From an uncultured Clostridium sp. (lineage in GTDB: Bacteria; Bacillota; Clostridia; Clostridiales; Clostridiaceae), in assembly GCA_946575275.1 (NCBI GenBank), contig CAMNZV010000146.1, forward strand, positions 1 to 5,073: a stretch of 5,073 nt of DNA, given 5' to 3'. Each line of letters opens with the position of its first letter. The stretch's first letter is position 1. Made by a program: the position numbers and the translations under genes. Of the stretch, positions 1 to 5,073 are shown piece after piece. The notes under the pieces are model-generated. The model did no database searches. It was given only the letters and a program-made list of their open reading frames with translations, and was not told the DNA's origin.

Positions 1-1
1 T

Positions 2-85
2 ACTGGGGTAGAAAATATAGATGTACATGGTAATAGATATAAAGATGAAAACAAAATGAAAAATTTTATTTGTAAAGTGAGGTAG
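2..85 (+). CDS. trpF: Phosphoribosylanthranilate isomerase, C-terminal end (partial)
   Basis: Only the last 27 codons are inside the window; the gene continues upstream of base 1. The frame reads [19 protein letters not shown], then about eight more residues ending in KVR and a TAG stop at 83-85. This matches the end of TrpF, where an S/T-G-V-E phosphate-binding turn is followed by a G-x-KD-x-x-K(I/M) helix and a terminal VR. TrpF isomerises N-(5'-phosphoribosyl)anthranilate to the carboxyphenylamino-deoxyribulose phosphate in the cytosol. The catalytic Cys and Asp are outside the window and cannot be checked. The identification rests on this short tail plus its place directly before trpB, the usual order in Firmicutes. 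The stop codon lies within the trpB ribosome binding region, so the two genes are probably translationally coupled. Confidence 0.85.
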   Translation, partial: TGVENIDVHGNRYKDENKMKNFICKVR

Positions 86-89
86 GACA

Positions 90-1271
90 ATGAAGGGAAG
101 ATTTAATGAATTTGGTGGGCAATATGTACCAGAAACAATTATGAATCCATTATTAGAATTAGAAGAAGCTTATGATACAGCAATAAAGGATGAGGCTTTT
201 ATTAAGGAATATAAATATTATTTAAAGGAATATGTAGGAAGGCCAAGTTCCTTAGATTATGCTGAAAATATGACAAAGGATTTAGGTGGAGCAAAGATTT
301 ATTTAAAGCGTGAAGATTTAAATCATACTGGAGCTCACAAAATTAATAATGCCATAGGTCAAGTTTTATTAGCTAAAAGAATGGGTAAAAATAAAATTGT
401 AGCAGAAACGGGAGCAGGACAGCATGGTGTTGCTACAGCTACAGTTGCGGCAAAGTTTAATATGGAATGTAAAATTTTTATGGGGGAGGAGGATATAAAA
501 AGGCAAGCCTTAAATGTTAAAAAAATGGAGTTATTAGGTGCTGAAGTAATACCAGTTAGAACTGGTAACAGAACCTTAAAAGATGCTGTAAATGAAGTAT
601 TTAAATACTGGGTTGCAAATGTTTTAGACACCTATTATGTAATGGGAACTGCTGCAGGACCACATCCATATCCAATAATGGTAAAGGAATTTCAAAAGAT
701 AATTGGAGAAGAGGCTAAGGCTCAAATATTAGAAAAGGAAGGTAGGCTACCAAATGCAATAATTGCACCAGTTGGTGGTGGAAGTAATGCTATTGGAATA
801 TTTGCTCCATTTATAGATGAAAAGGAAGTTAAATTAATTGGAGTTGAGGGAGCAGGACTTGGAATTGAGACAGGTGAACATGCTGCAAGCCTTCAACCTA
901 AAACTAAGGGTGTACTGCATGGAATGATGAGTTATGTATTAAAGGATGATGATGGTCAGATAAAAGAGGCATATTCAATTTCAGCTGGCCTTGACTATCC
1001 ATCAGTTGGACCTGAACATGCTTATCTATGTGAAACAAAAAGGGCAGAATATACTGCAATTACAGATGATGAAGCAATGGATGCATTATTATATTTAACA
1101 AGAGCTGAGGGGATAATTCCTGCAATGGAATCTGCTCATGCAGTTGCCTATGCCTTAAAATATGCTAAGAATCTTTCAAAGGATGATATAGTAATTGTTA
1201 ATATTTCAGGTCGTGGAGATAAGGATATGGAAACTGTACTAAAGTATTTGGAGGGAAAAGATAATGAATAG
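90..1271 (+). CDS. trpB: Tryptophan synthase beta subunit
   Basis: This is a complete 393-residue protein, the normal length for a TrpB1-type beta chain. It uses pyridoxal phosphate to condense L-serine with indole arriving through the tunnel from TrpA, in a cytosolic alpha2-beta2 complex. Visible signatures are the N-terminal FGGQYVPE (8-15), the cofactor lysine K84 in [11 protein letters not shown], the catalytic glutamate E106 in ETGAGQHG, the phosphate-binding GGGSN (229-233), the TGEHA loop (261-265), D302 in [13 protein letters not shown] (the closing aspartate), E347 in PAMESAHA, and S373 with GRGDKD (374-379) facing the pyridine nitrogen. No key residue is missing. The ATG at 90 has GAGGT at 79-83, 6 bases upstream, and the protein begins at the usual family position. 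The gene follows trpF by 4 bases and overlaps trpA by 8 bases, consistent with stoichiometric synthesis of the two subunits. Confidence 0.98.
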   Translation: MKGRFNEFGGQYVPETIMNPLLELEEAYDTAIKDEAFIKEYKYYLKEYVGRPSSLDYAENMTKDLGGAKIYLKREDLNHTGAHKINNAIGQVLLAKRMGKNKIVAETGAGQHGVATATVAAKFNMECKIFMGEEDIKRQALNVKKMELLGAEVIPVRTGNRTLKDAVNEVFKYWVANVLDTYYVMGTAAGPHPYPIMVKEFQKIIGEEAKAQILEKEGRLPNAIIAPVGGGSNAIGIFAPFIDEKEVKLIGVEGAGLGIETGEHAASLQPKTKGVLHGMMSYVLKDDDGQIKEAYSISAGLDYPSVGPEHAYLCETKRAEYTAITDDEAMDALLYLTRAEGIIPAMESAHAVAYALKYAKNLSKDDIVIVNISGRGDKDMETVLKYLEGKDNE

Positions 1272-2040
1272 AATTGATAAAGTTTTTAATGAACTAGCTA
1301 AAAATAATAAAAAGGCCTTAATCCCATTTATATCTAATGGAGATCCTTCTATTGATGAAACTATAGATACAGTACTAAAACTTGAAAAGGCTGGAGCAGA
1401 TATAATTGAAATTGGAATACCTTTTAGTGATCCTTTAGCAGATGGTGAGGTTATTTTAGAATCTTATATAAGAGCATTAAAAAATGGTATAAAGGTTAAG
1501 GATGTATATACCTTAGGCAAAAGAGTTAGGGAAAAAAGTCAAATACCACTAGTAATTATGGTATATTTTAACCTTGTTTATAGTTATGGTGTTGATAAAT
1601 TTTTAATGGATGCAAAGGAAGCGGGATTTGATGGAATAATAGTTCCGGATATTCCTTTAGAGGAAAGGGATGAACTTAAAGAAAAATCTTTGTCTAATGG
1701 TATTTATTTAGTACCATTAGTTGCGCCAACTTCTAAGGATAGAATTTCAAAAATTGTAACAGGTACAAAGGGATTTGTTTATTGTGTATCATCAAATGGA
1801 ACAACTGGAGAAAGAAGTACATTAAGTAATGATATTAATGAATATCTAAATACAATTAAGGAATATTCTGATGTGCCAATTTGTTTGGGTTTTGGTATTT
1901 CTTCAAGGGAAGTTGTAAGAAAGGTTAAGGATTATTGTAGTGGAGTAATTGTTGGAAGTGCTGTTGTTAGAAGGCTTCATGAAAATAAGGAAGATGCTTT
2001 TGAATTTATTAAAGGTTTAAGAGAGGAGCTTGATAATTAA
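1264..2040 (+). CDS. trpA: Tryptophan synthase alpha subunit
   Basis: This is a complete 258-residue TIM-barrel protein, near the family's usual length of about 260-270. It cleaves indole-3-glycerol phosphate to indole and glyceraldehyde 3-phosphate and passes indole to TrpB. The two catalytic acids fall at the same numbers as in the enteric enzyme: E49 in [10 protein letters not shown] and D60 in PLADGEV. The YFNLVY segment (101-106), PDIPLEE (128-134), VAPTS (153-157), and the loop-6 region with T181 and G182 are present, as are the phosphate-binding elements GFGIS (209-213) and GSA (231-233). After D60 the sequence reads GEVIL where family members often have GPxIQ, so a Pro and a Gln next to the active site are replaced. 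The start ATG lies inside the end of trpB, with GGAGGG at 1250-1255, 8 bases upstream. An AGGAG near the 3' end probably serves the following cupin gene. Confidence 0.98.
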   Translation: MNRIDKVFNELAKNNKKALIPFISNGDPSIDETIDTVLKLEKAGADIIEIGIPFSDPLADGEVILESYIRALKNGIKVKDVYTLGKRVREKSQIPLVIMVYFNLVYSYGVDKFLMDAKEAGFDGIIVPDIPLEERDELKEKSLSNGIYLVPLVAPTSKDRISKIVTGTKGFVYCVSSNGTTGERSTLSNDINEYLNTIKEYSDVPICLGFGISSREVVRKVKDYCSGVIVGSAVVRRLHENKEDAFEFIKGLREELDN

Positions 2041-2042
2041 TT

Positions 2043-2375
2043 ATGGAAACTAAAAAAGTTATGAATTTAGCAGGAGGCAACGGACATGCTTTTGTTAAAA
2101 ATATAATTGGTGAAAAAGAATTTCAAGGCACAGGAAGACTTTTTGCTGAAATTACCTTAGAGCCTGGTTCTTCTGTTGGTTATCATATGCACCATAATGA
2201 AAGTGAAACTTATTATATTTTATCTGGAACAGGTGAATATAATGATAATGGTACAATAAGACAGGTTAAATCAGGTGATGTAACCTTTACAGGACATAAC
2301 ATGGGACATGGAATAATAAATAATAGTGATGAGGATTTAGTTTTTATTGGTCTTATTTTGCTTTATTCTAAGTAA
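2043..2375 (+). CDS. Small cupin-domain protein at the end of the trp operon
   Basis: This 110-residue protein is essentially one cupin beta-barrel with no signal peptide or membrane segment. Cupin motif 1 fits its pattern exactly: G42, H48, H50, E55 and G62. Motif 2 keeps G78, H89 and N93 but has G84 and N86 where the classical motif has Pro and Gly. All four expected metal ligands (H48, H50, E55, H89) are therefore present, so metal binding is likely. The reaction or ligand cannot be read from the sequence; small cupins include isomerases, dioxygenases and sugar- or metabolite-binding proteins. An in-frame stop at 2034-2036 leaves ATG 2043 as the first normal start. It lies 2 bases after the trpA stop. 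The only good Shine-Dalgarno (AGGAG, 2024-2028) is 14 bases away, inside trpA, so start probably depends on ribosomes finishing trpA. It shares the operon's terminator. Confidence 0.9.
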   Translation: METKKVMNLAGGNGHAFVKNIIGEKEFQGTGRLFAEITLEPGSSVGYHMHHNESETYYILSGTGEYNDNGTIRQVKSGDVTFTGHNMGHGIINNSDEDLVFIGLILLYSK

Positions 2376-2418
2376 AAAAGATAGTTTGATTTTTAAGAAA
2401 AATCAAACTATCTTTTTT
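2374..2418 (+). terminator. Intrinsic terminator of the trp operon, possibly bidirectional
   Basis: A near-perfect hairpin begins within the cupin stop codon. The arm at 2374-2394 (six A, then GATAGTTTGATTTTT) pairs with 2398-2418 (AAAAATCAAACTATC, then six T), leaving a 3-base loop AAG. The 15-bp core (2380-2394 with 2398-2412) followed by TTTTTT is a standard Rho-independent form. Because an A-tract precedes the left arm, the opposite strand would also present a hairpin followed by T residues. No minus-strand gene is seen here that would need it. Confidence 0.93.
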
Positions 2419-2419
2419 G

Positions 2420-2447
2420 TGTAATAACTGAGTAAGAAGTTATTACA
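2420..2447. repeat. Inverted repeat with 10-bp arms, no T-tract
   Basis: TGTAATAACT (2420-2429) is the exact reverse complement of AGTTATTACA (2438-2447), with 8 bases between them. It follows the trp terminator directly. It is not followed by a run of T, so it is not a second ordinary terminator on the + strand. It could be a protein-binding operator, a hairpin protecting an RNA 3' end, or an accessory structure of the terminator. It lies about 97 bases upstream of the probable -10 of the next gene, far for a simple repressor site. Confidence 0.6.
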
Positions 2448-2478
2448 TTATGCTACCCTACATTAATTAATATATGTA

Positions 2479-2493
2479 ATTTTTCTGAATTTA
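2479..2493. promoter_or_regulatory. Possible CodY-like box (weak)
   Basis: The 15 bases ATTTTTCTGAATTTA match 11 of 15 positions of the CodY consensus AATTTTCWGAAAATT, including the central CWG and the T-run before it. CodY is the Firmicute regulator responding to branched-chain amino acids and GTP. The site lies about 50 bases upstream of the probable -10 at 2544-2549. In sequence this A+T-rich such partial matches arise by chance, so the call is tentative. Confidence 0.25.
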
Positions 2494-2540
2494 TCCATAA
2501 AAAAATACATAGAATGTTAAAAAATAAATCTGTAAAGTAA

Positions 2541-2560
2541 TGTTATAATACTATTATAAT
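2541..2560 (+). promoter_or_regulatory. Probable promoter of the small membrane protein gene
   Basis: TGTTATAAT at 2541-2549 is a full extended -10 element (TG, one base, TATAAT), which can work without a strong -35. A second TATAAT lies at 2555-2560, with a poor -35 candidate TGTAAA (2531-2536) 18 bases before it. No convincing -35 pairs with the first. Either would start transcription about 15-30 bases before the ATG, after the trp terminator, so this gene appears to be its own unit. Confidence 0.6.
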
Positions 2561-2566
2561 AAGTTT

Positions 2567-2575
2567 AGGGGTGAT
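2567..2575 (+). promoter_or_regulatory. Ribosome binding site that fixes the start at 2580
   Basis: AGGGGTGAT is a close match to the anti-Shine-Dalgarno complement AGGAGGTGAT. The GTG at 2571-2573, a formal in-frame start codon, lies inside this element and could not use it. The ATG at 2580 is 8 bases after the GGGG core, which is the expected distance. Confidence 0.8.
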
Positions 2576-2579
2576 AAAT

Positions 2580-2888
2580 ATGAATATAAATTCTTTGATG
2601 GCTAATTTAATAATACCACTTTCCATGATAATTATTGGGATTATTTTTATTAACTGTCCTGTAGTTAGCGATTTACCCCAAAAGATAAATGAAATATGGG
2701 CAAACAAGAAGAAATATTATTTTGTTACATGGATAGTTATAGGTGCCACCTTAACAGTGTGGATTATTTTTAATAATATTCTAAGGATAATGAGTTCAAA
2801 TAATGTAAGTTTTATATTATCAATAGTTTTATTGTTACTAATGAGTGTGCCAACACCTTTTATGGAAGTGAATTTAAAAAATAAATAA
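2580..2888 (+). CDS. Small membrane protein of unknown function, three predicted helices
   Basis: I do not recognise this 102-residue protein. Hydrophobic stretches at about residues 7-25, 48-67 and 77-94 should form three membrane helices. They are separated by a short charged segment (about 31-46, including KINEIW and NKKK) and a small polar turn (MSSNN, 71-75). By the positive-inside rule the lysine-rich loop between helices 1 and 2 is probably cytoplasmic, placing the N terminus outside. That is an inference, and the C-terminal LKNK tail is also basic, which fits less well with three helices. No cysteine pair, catalytic motif or known domain is visible; one Cys lies near residue 26 at the end of helix 1. 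The start is set by the ribosome binding site at 2567-2575. It has its own promoter and terminator, so it is probably a single-gene unit with no evident link to trp or chemotaxis. Confidence 0.75.
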   Translation: MNINSLMANLIIPLSMIIIGIIFINCPVVSDLPQKINEIWANKKKYYFVTWIVIGATLTVWIIFNNILRIMSSNNVSFILSIVLLLLMSVPTPFMEVNLKNK

Positions 2889-2889
2889 G

Positions 2890-2918
2890 ATAAGCTACAA
2901 TATGTAGCTTATTTTTTT
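2890..2918 (+). terminator. Intrinsic terminator after the small membrane protein gene
   Basis: ATAAGCTACA (2890-2899) pairs perfectly with TGTAGCTTAT (2903-2912) around a 3-base loop ATA. A run of seven T at 2912-2918 follows. The hairpin begins one base after the stop codon. This is a compact, typical Rho-independent terminator that separates the gene from the chemoreceptor downstream. Confidence 0.92.
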
Positions 2919-2982
2919 GGGAACATTTACACAGGGTTATTTTAGCACAATTATATAAATAACAGAAATTATATTATATTAT

Positions 2983-2990
2983 AAGGTGGG
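2983..2990 (+). promoter_or_regulatory. Ribosome binding site of the chemoreceptor gene
   Basis: AAGGTGGG resembles AAGGAGG and lies 10 bases before ATG 3001. The in-frame GTG at 2986-2988 is part of this element, so it is not a credible start. I chose the ATG. The region 2919-2982 must hold the promoter unless there is read-through, but I could not find a well-spaced -35/-10 pair; TATAAA at 2954-2959 is only a possible -10. Confidence 0.65.
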
Positions 2991-3000
2991 TTTAAGAAAA

Positions 3001-5016
3001 ATGTCAGTAAATAAGGAAAAAAATCAAAAAAAGACTACAATGAAAAAGAAAGTTTTAGTAGTAATTGTACCAGTAATATTATTGCTATGTACTTTACTTA
3101 CAGTATCAATAGCAAGTATTGCTAAAAGTTCAGAAATTGAAATGAGTAAGAGTTTATTAGAAGAGATAAGTACAACAGCAGCAGATTCTATAAGTAGCCT
3201 CTTAGAAGAAAAGAAAACGGCAGTTGAAGTAATGGCATCAATATCTTCTATACAATCAAAGGAAACAACCTTAGATGAAAAGCTTGATGTATTAAGAGGT
3301 ATAAGGAATAATCAGGGTTATTATAATATTGGTTATGCATCAGCTGATGATGGTATAGTTCATTACGTTACAAATACAGATGTTAATATAAATGAGAGAG
3401 ATTACTACACAGAAGCCCTTAAGGGTAATACCTATATTTCAGAGCCTTATAAAAGCATAGTAGATGGTAAGATAATAATTGCCATTGCAACACCTGTTAA
3501 AACTGGGACTGAAATTACAGGAGTTTTAGTAGCTGTACGTGGAAAAGAGGATTTTTCAAAAATAGTTAAGGAAATTTCTCCTCTTGAATCTGGTGAAACA
3601 TTTATACTTGATTCAAAGGGTGTTTATATTGCAAATAATGATGAATCTAAGGTTACAGGATATTATAGCGCTATTGACAATGAAGAAGATACAACCTATT
3701 CAGAGGTAGCAAAAAAAATGATTAATGGTGAATCTGGAGTTGAAAATGTAGAAGTTAATGGTGATGATAATGTTTATGTTTCATATGCACCAATAGATTT
3801 TGGGTGGTCAATAGGTATAAAGGTTGATGAAAGTGAAATAATGGCTGGTGTTTATAAAGTAATGTATGCTTTAAGTGGTATAAGTATTATTTTCACAATA
3901 GTATTAATAGGATTAGGTCTTTTTATTGTAAGAAGGTTAACAAAACCTATGAAGGATGTAGAAGAAATGCTAGCACCAATAAGACAGGGTGACTTTACTA
4001 AGGGAAATACTAAATATATAGATGATAAAACTGAAATAGGTAGAATGTTTGAATCTATAAGTGCTGTATCTATTGAAATTAAGGATTCAATAAAGAGTAT
4101 TAAAGAAGGCAATGAAAATGTTGATAATCAATCAACTAATTTGGCTGCACTATCTGAAGAAATGTCAGCACTTACAGAAAATATAACAACTGCAATAGAA
4201 GAGGTTGCAAAGGGTGCTACAAGTCAGGCTACGGATTTAACTCACATTTCAGGAGAACTTGAAAAATTAGGTGAAGATATTAATAATGTTAGTGAAAGTA
4301 TAGGACATATTAATACAAATGCAATGGAGATTGGTGAAAAATCTCATGGGAGTAATAAGGAATTATCAGATCTTGCCAAGGTTATAAGAAATTTAGATGG
4401 TAACTTTAATACCTTTAAAATATCTATTGCTAAAATGGCTGAAGAAATAAAAGAAGTTAATGATATGACAACTTTAATAAATGAGATTTCAGAACAAACA
4501 GATTTACTTGCTCTAAATGCAGCAATTGAAGCTGCAAGAGCAGGAGAGGCAGGCAAAGGATTTACAGTAGTTGCAGAAGAAATCAGAAAACTTTCTGAAA
4601 TGAGCAAAGATTCATCACAGAAAATTAATGTAATTGTAGATAGTATAGTAGAAAAAACAGAGGATATTTCAAATAAAACAGAAGTAATGAGTGAAGATAT
4701 AAATACACAAAATAAGGTGGTTAATAAAACCATTTCAACATTTACAGGAATTACTTCAGGTATTGAAGATATAACACCTAAAATAAATATGACTGTGAAA
4801 AATGTTAATGCTATTTTAAATAAAAAAAATGCTATAATTAACAAGGTTGAAAATATTTCAGCAGTATCTGAGGAAATCTCAGCAAATGCTGAAGAAGTTT
4901 CAGCAGCTTCAAATGAATTAAATTCGGCAAGTGTGGAAATAGCTAGTTCTGCTCAAAACTTAAATAATTTAACTAATGATATGAATGTTCAAACTGGAAG
5001 ATTTAAGGTTGAATAA
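3001..5016 (+). CDS. Methyl-accepting chemotaxis protein, double-Cache type sensor
   Basis: This 671-residue chemoreceptor detects an extracellular ligand and controls CheA through CheW at the cell membrane. Order: a lysine-rich cytoplasmic tail (1-17), membrane helix 1 (about 18-41), an extracellular sensor of about 240 residues resembling dCache_1 (about 42-284), membrane helix 2 (about 287-310), a HAMP linker starting RRLTKPM (311 to about 365), and a long coiled-coil signalling hairpin to the C terminus. The hairpin tip is the strongest evidence: [20 protein letters not shown] (496-515) leading into [17 protein letters not shown] (517-533). Likely methylation segments are near 396-412 ([13 protein letters not shown]) and 619-640 (VSEEIS and AEEVSAAS). 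There is no C-terminal CheR-tethering pentapeptide; the protein ends GRFKVE. In the sensor, R133, Y135 and Y136 recall the amino-acid-binding signature, but its aspartate appears to be missing (V179), so the ligand is unknown. No other che gene is in the window. Confidence 0.96.
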   Translation: MSVNKEKNQKKTTMKKKVLVVIVPVILLLCTLLTVSIASIAKSSEIEMSKSLLEEISTTAADSISSLLEEKKTAVEVMASISSIQSKETTLDEKLDVLRGIRNNQGYYNIGYASADDGIVHYVTNTDVNINERDYYTEALKGNTYISEPYKSIVDGKIIIAIATPVKTGTEITGVLVAVRGKEDFSKIVKEISPLESGETFILDSKGVYIANNDESKVTGYYSAIDNEEDTTYSEVAKKMINGESGVENVEVNGDDNVYVSYAPIDFGWSIGIKVDESEIMAGVYKVMYALSGISIIFTIVLIGLGLFIVRRLTKPMKDVEEMLAPIRQGDFTKGNTKYIDDKTEIGRMFESISAVSIEIKDSIKSIKEGNENVDNQSTNLAALSEEMSALTENITTAIEEVAKGATSQATDLTHISGELEKLGEDINNVSESIGHINTNAMEIGEKSHGSNKELSDLAKVIRNLDGNFNTFKISIAKMAEEIKEVNDMTTLINEISEQTDLLALNAAIEAARAGEAGKGFTVVAEEIRKLSEMSKDSSQKINVIVDSIVEKTEDISNKTEVMSEDINTQNKVVNKTISTFTGITSGIEDITPKINMTVKNVNAILNKKNAIINKVENISAVSEEISANAEEVSAASNELNSASVEIASSAQNLNNLTNDMNVQTGRFKVE

Positions 5017-5022
5017 TATAAA

Positions 5023-5064
5023 ATTAAAACCTATGGTGGTTAATATACTGCCATAGGTTTTAAT
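5023..5064 (+). terminator. Probable terminator after the chemoreceptor gene
   Basis: ATTAAAACCTATGG (5023-5036) pairs perfectly with CCATAGGTTTTAAT (5051-5064). Inside, two G-T wobbles and two further pairs (5037-5040 with 5047-5050) leave a 6-base loop. The T-run (TTTT at 5058-5061) lies within the extended stem and is short, so this is a less ideal intrinsic terminator than the two upstream. Its A-tract/T-tract symmetry means it could also act on the opposite strand for a gene beyond the window. Confidence 0.7.
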
Positions 5065-5073
5065 ATTAAGATT

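Noticed and set aside
359..631. Minus-strand open reading frame of 90 codons inside trpB
   Set aside because: It lies wholly within a strongly conserved gene on the other strand, resembles no family, and has no sign of its own start signals; it is a shadow of trpB codon use.
2459..2478. TACAT ... ATGTA inverted repeat around an ATTAATTAAT palindrome
   Set aside because: The arms are only 5 bp and all A/T-rich, so the repeat is weak and likely coincidental.
2571..2579. GTG 2571 as the start of the small membrane protein
   Set aside because: The GTG is part of the AGGGGTGAT ribosome binding site; ATG 2580 is at the right distance.
2957..2971. A second CodY-like box before the chemoreceptor gene
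   Set aside because: It matches only about 10 of 15 positions and lacks the T-run before the CAG core; this is expected by chance in such A+T-rich DNA.
2986..3000. GTG 2986 as the start of the chemoreceptor
   Set aside because: It lies inside AAGGTGGG, the ribosome binding site for ATG 3001, and the five extra residues add nothing to the family match.
2919..3000. A riboswitch (such as a cyclic-di-GMP sensor) upstream of the chemoreceptor
   Set aside because: The leader is under 90 bases, very A/T-rich and lacks any conserved aptamer core or strong helices.
3711..3718. Runs of eight A in the chemoreceptor gene (here and at 4822-4829) as phase-variation or slippage sites
   Set aside because: The reading frame is intact through both, they encode Lys-rich segments, and such runs are common in genomes of this composition.
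3852..4112. Minus-strand open reading frame of 86 codons over the second membrane helix and HAMP
   Set aside because: It is antisense to a clearly coding region, with no independent support.
4344..4844. Minus-strand open reading frame of 166 codons inside the chemoreceptor gene
   Set aside because: It covers the conserved signalling hairpin in antisense. Its hydrophobic, Ser/Ile/Leu-rich product is what the antisense of a Glu/Asn/Lys-rich coiled coil gives. It is not a gene.

Overview
The window is strongly A+T-rich, uses AGA/AGG arginine codons and A/T-ending codons throughout, has purine-rich Shine-Dalgarno sites, and ends its transcription units with hairpins. It looks like a low-GC Firmicute, most likely a Clostridium-type (class Clostridia) chromosome. 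That assignment comes from style and gene families, not from a database match. All genes lie on the + strand.

Region 1 (1-2418) is the distal end of a tryptophan biosynthesis operon. It contains the last 27 codons of trpF, complete trpB and trpA (the two subunits of tryptophan synthase), and a small single-domain cupin. The genes are tightly packed. The trpF stop lies inside the trpB ribosome binding site, trpB and trpA overlap by 8 bases, and the cupin starts 2 bases after the trpA stop. A long, nearly symmetric hairpin that begins within the cupin stop codon ends the unit. TrpF supplies the substrate for indole-glycerol phosphate synthase, TrpA cleaves indole-glycerol phosphate to indole, and TrpB condenses indole with serine to give tryptophan. 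The cupin has a complete metal-binding site but no assigned reaction. The operon promoter and any leader control lie upstream of the window.

Region 2 (2419-2918) holds an intergenic stretch with a second inverted repeat, a weak CodY-like box and a probable promoter. These are followed by a 102-residue orphan protein with three predicted membrane segments and its own terminator.

Region 3 (2919-5073) is a complete transmembrane methyl-accepting chemotaxis protein (double-Cache type sensor, HAMP, cytoplasmic signalling hairpin) with a terminator-like hairpin after it.

Nothing here is clearly a new system. The items most worth a second look are the cupin translated as part of the trp operon, the orphan three-helix membrane protein, the inverted repeat at 2420-2447, and a chemoreceptor sensor domain that keeps only part of the known amino-acid-binding signature.
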